Source: Prorocentrum cordatum (lineage: Eukaryota > Sar > Dinophyceae > Prorocentrales > Prorocentraceae). Taken from it: a DNA stretch of 64,000 bases. Shown here piece after piece: positions 1 to 11,788 of this stretch. Every line of letters begins with the position of its first letter. The first letter of the stretch is position 1. Made by a program: the position numbers and the translations under genes. A model generated the notes under the pieces. It made no database searches and was not told the DNA's origin. It saw nothing but the letters and a program-made list of their open reading frames with translations. Location: the NCBI GenBank assembly GCA_963575745.1, contig CAUYUJ010015837.1, positions 595,264 through 659,263 on the forward strand, given 5' to 3'.

Positions 1-619
1 CGGGTGAAAGAGTATGTGTGCGCGTGTGGGCGTCTTGCAATTCTAACTTGTTCGGTCGTTCGGCATAGCTCTCTCGCATTGACGGGTCTTGCCACAGATA
101 GTCCCAGCATACATTTGCCCATCACCATTTTTTCCGGGCCTCGCCGTCCGTCTAGGCATTCCCCTCGCCCCTGCTAGTCGGCGGCGGAAGTTGGTGGAAG
201 GTGGGATCGGTGACCCGCGAGGGGGCTGCGGTTTCACCTCCGACCCGTGGCTCAGCACGGCCCTGAGATGATGCAGGCTTGGGGCGGTGGAGGGGGGAGG
301 AGGAGTGGACGACTGAGGATGCGTGGGGCACGCTTCAGCCACAGGATGCTCGACCAACGCACGGGACGGGACACGTGGAAGGGGGGGTGTCTACTCACGC
401 ACTCTTCGCAGGTCGATGATGCGCCGTGCTGACGCGTTGTTTTTCGCGCAGAACAAGGACTCGACTTTGCGCCCTCCCCCCCGCCTGCTGCTTCAATGGA
501 GCTGCAACAGCCGTTGCTCGGTTCGCATATCACCGTCGACCCCGGCGCTTTTGGAAACGCAGATGTCCAATGTGGCCAAACTTTGGCCCAACTTTTGGTC
601 AAACTGCTGGCCTATCTGT
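1..619. other. No recognised feature
   Basis: Unique-looking GC-rich sequence with a short GGGGGAGG-type purine run near 290-305. Open frames exist on both strands but none shows a family motif, a consistent GC3 bias or convincing splice sites. Confidence 0.5.
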
Positions 620-1575
620 TCCCCAGCCGTGGTGGACCCCCCCCATGGCGGAACACTTAAGGGAGGAAGAGGGAGAGGAGGAGGCGGAGCAGGCCGCTCG
701 GGGCCTCCCGGGGGCCCCTGGAGGGCCTCCTGGAGCGTCGTGTGGGGCTCCGTGGCCCCCTGTTTGGGGCCCCTATTGGTGGCCTGTGGGGGCCTCTTGG
801 GGGCCCCCTGGGGCTGTCGAGGGGGGCTCTCTTGGCCCGCCCGGCGCTTTCGGTGGCTTTCTTTTGGGAGCTCTCTGGGCCCTCTGGGGGCGCTTTGGGG
901 CCGCCTTGGCCCGTCTTGGGGCCCTCCTGGCGCCGTCCTGGGGGCCTCTTGGGCCTTCTGCCTCTTGGAAGTTTCTTGGGCCGTTTTGAGCTATCTTAGA
1001 GGCCTCTGAAGACGTCTTCGGCTGTCGGGTACCCCAAGCGGCTAGAACGCGAACATCGTCAACGGCATTTGCGAAACCACAGAGTTTGGCTTCTTCGGGC
1101 TCTCCCACAGGGCCTCGAAGCCCTTTGGGGGCGTCTTCTGGGCCTCTTAGGCAACATTGAGGCCATCATGGACCGTCTTTGAGCATTCTAGGCCCGGCTT
1201 GGGCCACCTCGGAGCCATCTTGACATTGGTGGATGCCATCGTGGACCGTTTTAGAGGCTCTCTTGGCCTTCTTAGAGGCATCATTGGACAATCTTGGGTG
1301 GTAAAGCCATTGGAAGCCCTCTCTTGCCCACGGCTGACGGGATTGGCCGAGATCCCACTATGACCTTGCTGGAAGGAAAAATCGTTCAACATTTGGCACG
1401 CCAGCCCCCCCTCTTGCAAGCAACCTTCGGCCCAACTCGCCACCGTGCCTGGGCTGCGGACGAGAATCCTCCTGGGGGCCATCGGGGGCCTCTTCCGGGC
1501 CTCTCAGAGGCTTCTTGGGTGCCTCACGGTGCCCTCCTTGGGGCCTCTCGAAGGTCTTCGGGGCTTGCTGACTGT
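620..1575. repeat. Degenerate CTTGGGGCC-type short tandem array
   Basis: The block is built from imperfect units of about 10-12 bp of the form CTTGGGGCCCT or CTTGGGCCGT, densest at 650-1000 and thinner at 1090-1310 and 1490-1570. The same motif forms arrays at 16515-17060, 35770-36330, 54120-54950 and 55740-56590. Open frames here are rich in Gly, Pro, Leu and Trp on one strand and Pro, Arg and Ala on the other, as expected from composition, so no gene is called. Confidence 0.7.
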
Positions 1576-2139
1576 CTCGGGGATCTCCTTCGGGTGGGAG
1601 ACCATTTTCGAGCCCACCCAACCCGCCCCTGCACGGAACATGTGTACGGGAGCGGCGAAGGGGATTGCCAGGCTCGTTCTCCTGCGTGGTGCGGATGGCG
1701 TTGGCCAGCATCTGGAAAAAACGCATTGCACTGCATCCGTCTGCAGGGGTGTGTGAGTGCAGTGGGAGGGGACTGCACCTATACCACTGCGGGGTCCTTC
1801 TCATCCACACTGGCTGCGGATCCATGTTGCGTAGCGGTTCTCACAGTAAATCGCTCGCACACCCAGGCGTCAATCACCACGCGCCGAAGGTTCTTCAATA
1901 TGCTGCGCTGTGCGCCGCTGAGGCGAGCTTGCTCCCAGTTGGGAGGGACCCCGTACGCTTAGTCGCGAACGCAGAGTGGGTCTCATCTGGCATTTTTTCC
2001 TCAACCATCCTGTGGTGTTGGGTCCTTGTTTTGAAGAGGCAGCGCCCCGCGTTCTCCTTCTTCCTTCCTCCTTCTTTCCTCCTCCTTCCTTCCTCCTCCT
2101 CCTCCCTCCTCCGCAGTTCGCGTGCGTCTCTCCCACCAA
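1576..2139. other. No gene; C/T-rich tract at the right end
   Basis: Nothing recognisable from 1576 to 2040. A pyrimidine tract of CTTCCTCCT type fills about 2050-2112 and abuts the satellite that starts near 2140. Confidence 0.5.
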
Positions 2140-3440
2140 GTGCAGCGTTTCGTAGCCTCAGGTTGAGTTCCACCGAAGGTCCCAGTGGCGCAGCCCGCGG
2201 GCGTCTGCCCCACCCAGTACAACGCTTCGTGGTCCCATAGGGAGCTCCACCGAAGGCCCCAGTGGCGCAGCCCGCATGCGTCTCCCACACTCAGCAGTGG
2301 GTTTCGTGGCCCCATAGGGAGCTCCACCGAAAGCCCCAGTGGCGCAGCCCGCATGCGTTTTTCACACCCTGTACAGCGCTCCGTGACCCCATAGGGAGCT
2401 CCACCGATTGTCTCAGTGGCGCAGCCCGCATGCGCCTCCCCCACCCAGTTCGTGACCCACGTTGAACTCCACCGAAGGTCCCAGTGGCGCAGCCAGCATG
2501 CGCCTCCCCCCCACCCAGTACAACGCTTCGTGGCCCCATTGGGAGCTCCACCGAAGGCCCCAGAGGCGCAGCCCACATGCGTCTCCCCCACCCAGTACAG
2601 CGCTTCGTGGCCCCATGTTGAGCTCCAACAAAGGCCCCAGTGACGCAGCCCGCATGAGCCTCCCCCGCCCAGTACAGCGTTTCGTGGCAACATAGGGAGC
2701 TCCACTGAAGGCCCCAGTGGGGCAGCCCGCATGCGTCTCCCCCACACAGTACAGCGTTTCGTTGCTCCCAAAAGGAGCTCCACCGAAGACCCTAGTGGCG
2801 CAGCCCGCACGGGTCTTCCCCACCCAGTGTGGCGTTTCGTGGCCCCACAGGGGGCTCCACCAAAGGCCCAACTGGCGCAGCCAGCATGCGTTTCCCCCAC
2901 CCAGTGCAGAGTTTCGTGGCCCCTCAGGGAGCTCCACCGGTGGTCCCAGTGGCGCAGCCCGCAGGAGTCCCCCCGCCCAGTACAACGTTTCGTGGCCCCA
3001 AAAGGAGTTCCACCGAAGGTCCGAGTGGTGCAGCCCGCATGCGCCTCCCCCACACAGTACAACGCTTCGTGGCCCCGTAGGGAGCTCCACCGACGGTCGC
3101 AGTTCCGCAGCCCACATGCGTCTTCCCCACCCAGTACAGCGCTTCGTGGCCTCATGTTGAGCTCCACCAAATGTCCCAGTGTCGCAGCCCACATGCGTTT
3201 CCCCCACCCAGTACAGCGCTTCGTGGCCCCATGTTGAGCTCCGCCGACGGTCCCAGAGGCGCAGCCCGCATGCGTCTCGCCCACCGAGTACAACGCGTCG
3301 GGGCCCCATAGGGAGCTCCACCGTGCGTTTTCCCACCCAGTACAATGAGGAGCTCCACCGAAGCTCTTAGTGGCGCAGTCCATATGGTCTCCCCCGCCCG
3401 GTACAGCGTTTCGTGGACCTATCCGGGGGCTCCACCGAAG
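2140..3440 (+). repeat. 77-bp satellite array, about 16-17 units
   Basis: Successive GAGCTC blocks lie at about 2242, 2319 and 2396, a period of 77 bp. Each unit carries GAGCTCCACCGAAGG, then CCAGTGGCGCAGCCCGCATG, then CCCAGTACAGCG, then TTCGTGGCCCCATAG. Units differ by scattered substitutions and small deletions; one near 2463 is about 10 bp short. A 717-codon frame on the minus strand (2001-4154) runs through the array, but its protein is just the translated repeat. The same satellite recurs in the opposite orientation at 38958-39895. Confidence 0.9.
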
Positions 3441-4389
3441 ACGATTGGGTCTTCTGCCACGCTGCATCTGATCTTCTTCTAAGCGATATTCAAAGCTGCA
3501 TCTGATTGGGTCCTTCGCCACGCTAATTGATATCGTGGCTCGCTGCTCACTTCCTCCGGCCTTCCGCCCTTGACAGAGTGACGAGTGGCTGTTCGATTCG
3601 GTGGTGTCGCTCTCTTGTTTCGTCCTCCCCGCTCTTTCCAAAAGTTTGTTGGGGGAGAAAGCATCGTGAGGAATCATGACCGGAGGCCCAGGCACATCTC
3701 TCTCCGGCAATACCCAAGCTGGGCAGATCTGTGAGGGCACCAGGGGCCCAATGCCCGGCGGACACGCCCACTGTGAAACATTGCGACGCCCGGCTCTCAG
3801 GGCATCTCTCTTTGCACTGTCCTCCTCGCGGTTCTGCCTGCAGCCTCGTGGCCGTGCGAGGAGTTTGCGCACAAGAACTTCCGCCGCGACTGCCAGGAGG
3901 ACGGCCGCTCGACCCGGTGCCTCAGAAGCAGGCGGTGCTGTGTGTGCTCGGGGGCATGGCTCAAAGGGGGGATGCATCGACCCCCCCATCGCCCACTGAT
4001 CGCCGAGAGGGGCCCGATAGCCCAGTATCGGAGCATCGCCGGTTACAGATCGATGTTTCACCGCTTGAGCTGGTCCCACCTTAACATTCCCTCTCGGGGC
4101 TCTTGGACTGCCAGGAGCCAGGCGCGGTGCTGCACGGGGAATCAGACGGCCCAAGATGGCCCAAATGTGCTTTTCATATCATTCCAAATTTGAGCCCCAT
4201 GGTTGAGGGAAACCGTTGTTGACGCAAGATGGCCCCACGAACCTTCAGAGGCCCTCCAAAGTCTGTGAGGGTGCTTCAATCGGCCCATAAGCAGCTAAGA
4301 AGCTTAAGAGGCCACTAAGACCCCCCCAAGGAGGAGCCTCCGCAACAGAGAATGAGGAGGACGTGGAACGGTTCACATGGAAAGGCGAG
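3441..4389. other. No gene; short direct repeat at the left edge
   Basis: A repeat of the form GATTGGGTCYTCTGCCACGCT occurs at about 3442 and again at about 3503 with changes. The rest is unique-looking sequence with no family motif. Confidence 0.45.
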
Positions 4390-4437
4390 AACGAGGAAGA
4401 GGAAGAAGAAGAAGAAGAAGAGGAACGGCATGCTGCT

Positions 4438-4485
<48 letters not shown>

Positions 4486-4660
4486 AATGATGATGATGAT
4501 GATGGTGATACTAATGATGATGACGCCGACGACGATGATGATGATGATGATGCTGATGCTGATGCTGATGCTGATGCTGATGCTGCTGCTGCTGATGATG
4601 ATGATGATTCTGATGATTCTGATGATGATGATTCTGATGATGATGAGAAGGAGGAAGAGA
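4390..4660 (+). repeat. Compound trinucleotide microsatellite (GAA, GCT, GAT)
   Basis: A GAA/GAG stretch (4390-4420) passes into GCT (about 4430-4450) and then into a long GAT array with GCT, GAC and TCT interruptions. One frame reads as runs of Asp, another as runs of Met, and the reverse as Ser or His. No flanking coding signal was found, so this is treated as a microsatellite. Confidence 0.85.
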
Positions 4661-5320
4661 AGGAGGAACACGACGTGAGCGGACAAGGTCCCAATGATAC
4701 TGTATGCTGACCCGCATTCGTATTCTTACTACAACTCTCTCTTACTCTCTCTCTCTCTCTATCCTTCCGCATGCTTGTGAAACTTGTGGGACAAAGCTGC
4801 TTGGCGAGACGCGCCAAAGCAGGCTTGAGCTTTTGTGGTATTGTATATGCATGTGTCTTGTTCCTTCTGTTAGTGGCCCTCGGGACTGTACCTGGGGATC
4901 TTGTATGACATCTGGGGACGGTGCCGCCGACGCCTTCACCTCCTGCTCCCTGCCCACACGCCCATGACCCCAGCAGCTGTTGTCTCGGGAATGTGCTCCC
5001 GCAGTTCTCGCGGCACGTGCACACCGGTAGCTGGAAGTAGATCTTTATTTGGATTCCCAGATCCCACTACTTTCGGCGCCTTCCTACTTCAAGGATCGAG
5101 CGTTGTTTCCTCTTCTCTCATCTTCAGGGGGAGGGCGGAAGCGCAATCCACTTCCATCGCCTTCCTACTTCATGTTTTTACCCATTTCTTCCAACCGAAG
5201 AGTATTCGTCTTGGCAGCTTCAGTCGCGGGGCACCGTTGTTGATCGATCATGGCCTAATACCTCTCCTCGTCCTGCCACGCACGCACCGGCCGGAACGTC
5301 GCCCTGTCTCTGCGTTCGAG
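4661..5320. other. No recognised feature
   Basis: Unique-looking sequence with a short TC tract near 4737-4762. No motif or splice pattern stands out. Confidence 0.4.
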
Positions 5321-5389
5321 GAGACGGCCTGGTACTTCCCCCTGCGGGTGCGCTGGGACAACTTCAGGGTCGAGGCCGCGATCAAGAAG
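5321..5389 (+). CDS. Candidate isolated exon, function unknown
   Basis: Twenty-three codons read ETAWYFPLRVRWDNF and then RVEAAIKK. Codons are strongly G/C-ending, like the PKS exons. The left edge is a pyrimidine-rich stretch ending TTCGAG before G, which fits an AG|G acceptor. The right edge is AAGAAG before GA, which fits a GA donor of the kind seen in PKS intron 1. No family was recognised and the partner exons were not found. It could be a chance open stretch in GC-rich DNA. Confidence 0.3.
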
Positions 5390-6810
5390 GACCCCCTCTG
5401 CGACCGCCACGGCACTGAACAAGATATTATTGTCGCGTGTGGGTGGAACTTGTTTGTGTGTACGTGTGTATGTGTGGGAGGAAGGCAGGTCGCGCATGCC
5501 TCTCTTCGGGAGGGCCGCTGCGATGGCCCTCCACTTGTCCATTCTTGGCAATACGGCATACGGCGGCCTCGAGATCCTGGTATCCTCTTTCACTTCCACC
5601 TCCAATGATTGCGTCGCAGACATTTATTAATTGCAATGCCATGCATTTGTGTCACCGCGCCCGGGGTGCACGGCCACAAGGTGTAAACGGCTGCACCAGA
5701 GAAGGACATTTTCGCTGCAACCACCAGAGCACTTATTTTCCCTACCTCCCCATCCCCTTCCTCCCTCGTGGGGGAAGAGGTGTGAATGGGAGATTGCACC
5801 ACGGTGGTGTCCGACAAGTCGGAATAGTGTGATGATGAGGGTGAATACGTATGCCATGACGAGGGCTAGTATCAACGTTCAGATTGCGAGGGCATGGGTA
5901 AGCGACACGTGCAGAAGGTCACTGGAGCGCCACAGCGCGTTACCGCGTCAACCCGAGGAGTGCATCATGTTCACCAATTGGAAGGATGGTGAGAAGGCCT
6001 GCAAGGAGATGCCGTCATACTGCTGCGGCTACATCGTAATGTGGCACAGCTTGCTTTGCTGCTTTGATCCAGTGACGTAAATGTCCATGCCCCCCGTCGC
6101 TAGCCACAGCTGGGTATCAATGCGTGAGGTGGCGGGCAGGCAGAAAGAGAGGCACTAATTGGGGCGTCCTCGTGGGCTCCTCGAGCTGCGGCGTGAAGTG
6201 CGCAGACAAGCGGACAAGGAGGCTTCGGCGGAAGCGAAGACGTAGGCGGAGGGGAAGGCGGATGATGATGATGATGAAGTGGAGGAGACGGCATTGAGAG
6301 CCAGCGAGCCGAGGCGACCGATATGTGTCGAAGGGTGGTTCAGTCTGAGGAATTTCCCTTGCCCCGAGGAACGTTGGGAACCATGTGCCGTCTCACTCCC
6401 TGGACGGTGAGCAGGGAACTCAGGAAGTGGAGGAGAAGGAGGCGCAAGGGGGAATGAAGGGGAGGGACGGGATCTGGCACAGACGTGGTCTGCCAAAAGC
6501 TGAAGAGTGTCAAGGGATGTGCGCAAGAGTGGGGGATAAAGCTTTTTCTGTCTGGCAAGGAGCAATGGGCCATCAACGCCGAGACGTGCAACTGTCCGAC
6601 GTCTCCGCCCGCCCTTCTTCTCCTTCGATGCGCGTGTTTCTTTGACATGTAATGGCCTCGTCAATGTATTTTTGGCACATGGAATGGCCTCGTCTTTGGT
6701 GCTTTCTTATCTTACCGTGCATGCCTAATCACACCTTGTGCCCACATATACATCTTGTGGTGTACTTACTTTGTCGATACCTTACGAATCATTTCGCGTA
6801 AGCCTCGCAG
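5390..6810. other. No secure gene
   Basis: Contains a + strand open stretch at about 5925-6080 (residues such as PEECIMFTNWKDGEKACKEM) ending in TAA. It has ordinary composition but no recognisable family and no clear splice sites. A short GAT run lies at 6261-6275. Nothing else is supported. Confidence 0.35.
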
Positions 6811-6913
6811 GCTGCGCAAGAGCAGCAACAGCACACCGGCGAACTTCAAGCACCCCGTCATCTACGGCCAGGTGGTCGCGGACGCGTTTGAGGAGCGCAC
6901 TGCTCGTTATTGA
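6811..6913 (+). CDS. Candidate terminal exon, function unknown
   Basis: After an acceptor-like CCTCGCAG|G, a phase-2 frame reads LRKSSNSTPANFKHPVIYGQ and then VVADAFEERTARY before a TGA. Codon choice is strongly G/C-ending and composition is protein-like. It could be the 3' exon of the gene hinted at by 5321-5389, but the two exons are not in compatible phase without an intervening exon. No family was recognised. Confidence 0.35.
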
Positions 6914-9004
6914 CGTTGGGGCCTGCGTTCCGATGATGGTGAGGAGGGGTGGTTCGCAGTTGGCCCCCAGGCATGGAAGGTCACTTTCCCTGGAGCCCCA
7001 CCTGTCGATTGAATGATCAGGCACTCACTCGGCCCCCCGGAGGCCGTCCGGCGTGTCAGCATGGCAAGTGAGCCTCACGTCGAGTTCCAATGGCTCCGGT
7101 ATCTATGGTGGTGTGTGGACTCGGCAGTGCTCGCGTGAAGGTACTGCTAATGTTCCCCGTTAGTCTCGCAGCCCGCGAGCGCCTCCTGTCCGCGGGAACT
7201 CTAGTGGTAGACTTCCTGGTTACGGTGACTCACACGCCCACGTTGCCAGGACGTCCAACACACTCTGGCGTCCCAAACGGCCCGTATCTACAGGGTTTCG
7301 CGTGTGAATGATGGGGCGTGGATGCTGCAAGCCGCCCTTCGGTGGCCCACGGCCCCGCTCGTGCGCCCCAGAGTTCCGCATCGGCGGCTCGCAGCACTTT
7401 CTATCTCATGCCCCTTTCTCGATCAACTGTTCACGGGCTCTTAGGTAACATGAGACGTGCTGTGTTCAATAGGCACCGTCATGGAGACCGTAACTCGAGG
7501 TCGCGCCAGCTTCCAACTGCTTTTCGGAGACGGGCGGGTTGCCCGAGTCCATCGGTACTGTATGTATTTCGTTGTTCTCAGTAGCTCGTCGAGATTCGAC
7601 GGGAAAGCGTAGTCGTCTTGAAGAAAGGGTGTGCTCGCGGCGCATGCATTTTGGCCTGGGGGTTGCCCCCCATGTCAAGCTTGTCGGGCCCAGCATCGAT
7701 TGCTTGTCAATGTGCTGCATGGGGCTTGTGTCCTTCCTGTCAAAACATGTAGGTGTCAAGTGAAACACAGATGCAGCTGCACTGTCACGTGTGTCCGACG
7801 GGAGGGGGTCTCGGAGGGGACCTGGGACGGGTGGAGTGCGTTCTGTGGGGCGACGGATTGGGGGGAAGCGGGAGGGGTGATGTGAGCGCGTGCACGGACA
7901 AGGCGTTCTTAGTCATTATCTTAAGTTTGGCGGAGTTTGTAAATTCTTCGATGCGTTGCGAACCAGCTGCCCAGCAGACAGAGTGCCTCCCTCAAGGCAC
8001 CTGGACATTGCTGTGAAATCGAACGCCTCAAACTAAACGCAACCATTTTTCGAAGGGTAGATGGCAGGACCGTTTTTGGTTGCGCCCCCTCTTGGGATAG
8101 AGTGAACCTTGACTGCCGAAACAGGTGGTACCTGGCAGATTCGACCTCTGCTGCTGTCCCGCCGATATCTATGGACTGGGGGCGATGCAGAAACGTCGGC
8201 GGACCATCTTCGAGCCATCTTGGGGTTTCACAGGGCAATCTAAGGACCTGGCACTTTATGTTTTTCAGGATTTTGAGAGAGTCTGGCACGTGATCAGCAG
8301 CATGCAGGAAGCATAACTCATCTTGCGGCCGCAGCCCGTGTATGCTCAAGCTCTTGACGAGCGGCCCAGGAGGGAGGACAGCTTGTGCAGGCCATACTTT
8401 TTCTGATTTTGTAGGGGTGCGTCCGACGACCTCATGTCATGAACCAAGCCAATGATTTTAAAGATCTGATTGGTGACTGGGTCCTCGAAGCAGATGCTGG
8501 GCATGCCGGCCTAGTTGTTTGAACTCTGGGGGTAAGATCAAGGGGATATCCGGGGGAACGACGTCACCGATTAGGTCAAGTGCGCAACGAAATTGGAGGG
8601 GGGGCATGCCGACAACCGTCAACTGGAAGCTCTGGGGGGGGGACCTCGGTGAACAACACTGAAGATTGAACAACAGATCTGACAGCGAAAACGAGCGACG
8701 CGCGTCGCGCGAAATGCGACGAAGTTGCTGGAGCAGAACGGGTGCCAAAGCAGAATCTGGGCACCTCGCTCGCGCGCGAAAGCGAAACGCAAAACAAACG
8801 TGCGGCGCATGCCCGCGCCAGAACAAACGCCCAACAAAACAGCGGCCCTCTTGATAAAACGGTCGAGCACGCGACGGGCGTTTAGACGGGCAAAACATGT
8901 TCCCGAACACGTGTATCACGAACAACAAGAAGATAACAAACACATCCGGGGCAACACCGACAAACCACTGTTCAGCTCCAGCCCTGAAATTTAGAGGGAT
9001 ATCT
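6914..9004. other. No recognised feature
   Basis: Two kilobases of moderate-GC sequence without tandem repeats, family motifs or convincing exons on either strand. Confidence 0.45.
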
Positions 9005-9290
9005 GGACGGAGATTTGGGCGAAGATCTGTACGAGGTTGTGGGGATCTGGAGCAAGACCTGGAGGAAGACCTGGAGGAAGCTCCGGGCGAAGATCTGGGA
9101 GAAGATCTGGGGGAAGCTTTTCAGGGAGATCTGGCTGGGGAGATATCAGAGTAAGATCTGGAGGAAGATCTGGGAGAAGATTTGGGGGCGACCTGATGGA
9201 AGATCTAGAGCGATATCTGGCGGAAGATCTTTGGCAGATCTGGAGGAACATTTGGGCGATGATCTGGCGGGAGATCTGATCGTCGGTTTT
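9005..9290 (+). repeat. 12-bp degenerate minisatellite (GATCTGGGAGAA)
   Basis: Units such as GATCTGGAGGAA, GATCTGGGAGAA and GATCTGGGGGAA follow each other in steps of about 12 bp, with some 10-15 bp variants. One frame gives an acidic DLEEDLGEDLGE repeat, which is a by-product of the unit. Confidence 0.8.
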
Positions 9291-9524
9291 GAAATTTGAA
9301 AAAACTTGAGAACCAGCTTGTCGGGTGTGTGTTTATTTCCAGTGTTTGACCTTCCTGCCCTTCCGCCTGCATGCCCGACTTCGAGGACCAAGGTGCATGG
9401 TGCGAAGCGTCAAGGCATCTTTGTTTTATGATACATGTGTCTGTACATCAATGATATGTGTATATTCATGTTTAAACCCATTCCTCAAACAGTGATTGAT
9501 TGCATTTAGGGCTTCTGTTGTCGG

Positions 9525-9660
9525 TCTCGCCGGCATGTAGCCGCCTCGTCGCCGCCCGTCGCCTGGGCCCGGCTGTCGGTCTGGCCGCTCCGTTGCCGCC
9601 TCGTCGCCGCCTCGTCGCCGCCTCGTCACCGCCCGTCGCCGCCCGTAACCGCCGCCCGAA
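9525..9660 (+). repeat. CGTCGCCGCC minisatellite
   Basis: Repeated CGTCGCCGCC and CGTCGCCGCCCGTCGCC blocks make a 10-bp-step GC-rich array. Confidence 0.75.
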
Positions 9661-9757
9661 ACCGTATACGTTTCAACATTTCCATCACATGCTGCGAAGC
9701 GAAGCGGGCCTCTCGCGCCGCACGTCGAACTCAACCGGACGCCCCTGCGCGCGTGCT

Positions 9758-9777
9758 GGGGGGGGGGGGGGGGGGGG
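9758..9777 (+). repeat. Poly-G run of 20
   Basis: An uninterrupted run of about 20 G residues. Its length is likely unstable and may be a sequencing or assembly weak point. Confidence 0.8.
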
Positions 9778-9886
9778 CACGATCCGTATCAAACATTACC
9801 ACGCGGGCCACTCGCGCGCGTCGGCCGCGCGCGCATGTCGAACTCCTTCAAAAGCCTTCATCGCCGACGCGGGGACATCGTCATCG

Positions 9887-10030
9887 TTACCGGCGGGCGT
9901 GATCAACATCGGCGCCGTCATTGGCTTTGCCGTCGCCATCGCCACCATCGTTACCATCATCGCTATTCTTACAGTCGTGTCTTCCGTTGTCGGCGTCGAC
10001 AGAATACCGCACCCGCCCAAGTCATCGACT
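9887..10030 (+). other. Possible membrane-segment exon or ATC/GCC simple sequence
   Basis: One + frame encodes a long hydrophobic stretch (VINIGAVIGFAVAIATIVTI and then IAILTVVSSVVGV). The DNA is itself a run of ATC, GTC and GCC triplets, so the hydrophobicity may follow from simple sequence. No splice sites were found that would settle it. Confidence 0.2.
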
Positions 10031-10371
10031 CGCACTGAAGTGCCCGCTTGGAAGTGCCCAGCGGTCAGCGCCAACGCGGCCGCGTCGGTCGCGCCAAACA
10101 AGCTGGCCGCTCTGTGCGCGTTTCGGGAATGGCGGCCGCAAAGATGCACCAGCCAACGCCAAGCACCCATCGCAATCGCCGCCGCATGGGTTTGCAAACC
10201 AAGTTGCGGGTGGGCGGGTGAGATGTTTGCCAGAGCATGGGGTGTGTCACCTCGTTTGTAAAACTATATTGCATCACGTAGATACCACCACCGCGTGCAC
10301 CAGCTTTCTTGCTAGACATAGTATGCTAGATCACACAGTTTGGGGTCCGCACTGGATACTATGTTTATATT

Positions 10372-10523
10372 TGAAGAGAGAGAAAGAGAGAGAGAGAGAG
10401 ACAAAACAAATAAAGAGAGAGTGAGAGAGAGGGAAAGAGAGAGAGAGAGAGAGACAGAGGGATAAACAAACAATGCTGAGAGAGAGGGAGGGAGAGAGAA
10501 CAAGAGCGAGAGAGAGAGAGGGG
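10372..10523 (+). repeat. GA-rich purine tract
   Basis: Mostly GAGAGA with AAACAAA interruptions. The reverse strand reads as Ser/Leu repeats in any frame. Confidence 0.85.
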
Positions 10524-10819
10524 CAGCGAAAAGGGGCTTGCCATACATAACTTCCCATAGTGGTGGGGATATCGTGCGGACGTTTACCCACGGGGGGCTG
10601 TCATGTGTATGTCATGTCATGGCGGTGTTGGCAAGGGGGGCAAGATTTTTGTTGGCGCCCCTGTAAGTAGGGTGGTGGCACATTGGGCGGATGGAGGTGT
10701 GGACGCTTAGGCTTAGGCTGGAGGCACGTTTGGCGGCGTGCGTCGCGAAAGGGGCTTCTGCCTTGGGGGCGGTCGTAGCCGAGGGGTGATGACATCATGC
10801 TGGCCGTGTTCGTTGGGGG

Positions 10820-11310
10820 CAGGCGGCCCAGATCCTGACGGCCCAGGCCCAGCCCCAGACGGCCCAGCTCAGGCGGCCCAGGCCCCCAGGGACCTTTTCG
10901 GGTTGCCTGGGATGCCGGCCCTCAGTGGGCCCCTCCCTTGGCTTTGCGCCCCTCTAATGCTTCCAGTCTCCAGGCCACGAAGGACCGCATTATCCCACAG
11001 ACGGCCCCAGGCGGCACAGACGGTCGGACCATTTCCTTTTCGGGCCGGCCGTGCGGGTGAGCGCCCCGTTTCCGTCTTTTTGTCTCCGGGGGGGGCTGTA
11101 TCTTGTCCTCCTCGGGCCAGGGGGTGATGATCCGTGGCTGGGCAGTTCTGGGCCATGGGGTGAGGATCTCTGGCCAGCTGTTCTGGGCCAGGGGTAGATG
11201 CTATCTGGCTGGCAGTCCTTGGTCAGGTGGTGGGTATCTCTGGCTGTCAGCTTTGGTGCAGGGGGTGAGGATATCTGGATGGCTGTTTCTGGCCAGGGGG
11301 TGAGGGTACG
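10820..11310 (+). repeat. Two short minisatellites
   Basis: At 10825-10890, GGCCCAGGCCCAGCCCCAGAC-like units repeat. At 11105-11310, a unit of about 45 bp built on GGGGTGAGGATATCTGG and CTGGCCAG repeats about five times with drift. No gene was found between or around them. Confidence 0.65.
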
Positions 11311-11619
11311 TACCTGGCTGGGGGGACAGTTTGCGGTGTTTGGGGCCCTGTTCTGGGACTCCGTGCCATCTTGGGCCACACGGGAGCCACCCACAAATAG
11401 CTGAGAAGGTGGGGCTTCCGAGTCTGGGTTTTCACCGACTCGGCCCAGCCGAGGGCCACGTGCCAGTCGCGGTGTTGCGCCCGACTGCCTGCTCGCTCCA
11501 TAAGAGGAAGGAGGTGCAGGAGAGCTCGGGCAGGCGACCTCGACACCGGGCAGACGTGCTGCGCCGCACGGACGTTGCAGCTGGCTCCTGAAAAGCTCAG
11601 GCGGTGGAGCACCCGCCCA

Positions 11620-11788
11620 TACACCTTCGGCGATGTTTAAGAAAACCTAAATTTTCGGCCAGAGTCTCGATTATTCTTAATGTTTCAATGTGAATCCTAA
11701 GATTTGAATGGGCATTCTGGGTTTTTATTGAAATTCTGAGACTCTGAATTTCTTAACCCATGATCTCTAAAGCATTTCGCAGGGTGTA
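11620..11788 (+). mobile_element. 169-bp TIR element, copy A
   Basis: Starts TACACCTTCGGCGATG and ends GCATTTCGCAGGGTGTA, and these ends are imperfect inverted repeats of each other. A second copy of the same length lies at 12796-12964 and aligns along its full length, including GTCTCGATTATTCTTAA and CTTAACCCATGATYTCTAAA. No target duplication is evident at either copy, so it may be old or move by another route. Confidence 0.65.

Noticed and set aside
2140-3440. CRISPR-like regular repeats
   Set aside because: The whole 77-bp unit repeats with no unique spacers; it is a satellite.
2001-4154. 717-codon minus-strand frame
   Set aside because: Most of it is translation of the 77-bp satellite; 77 is not a multiple of three, yet all frames stay open because the unit lacks stops on that strand. 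No domain or codon bias supports a protein.
4363-4710. Asp/Glu-rich protein
   Set aside because: It is a GAA/GCT/GAT microsatellite with no exon signals on either side.
9887-10030. Long hydrophobic segment as a definite gene
   Set aside because: The DNA is close to a run of ATC, GTC and GCC triplets, so hydrophobicity is expected without selection; kept only as a low-confidence note.
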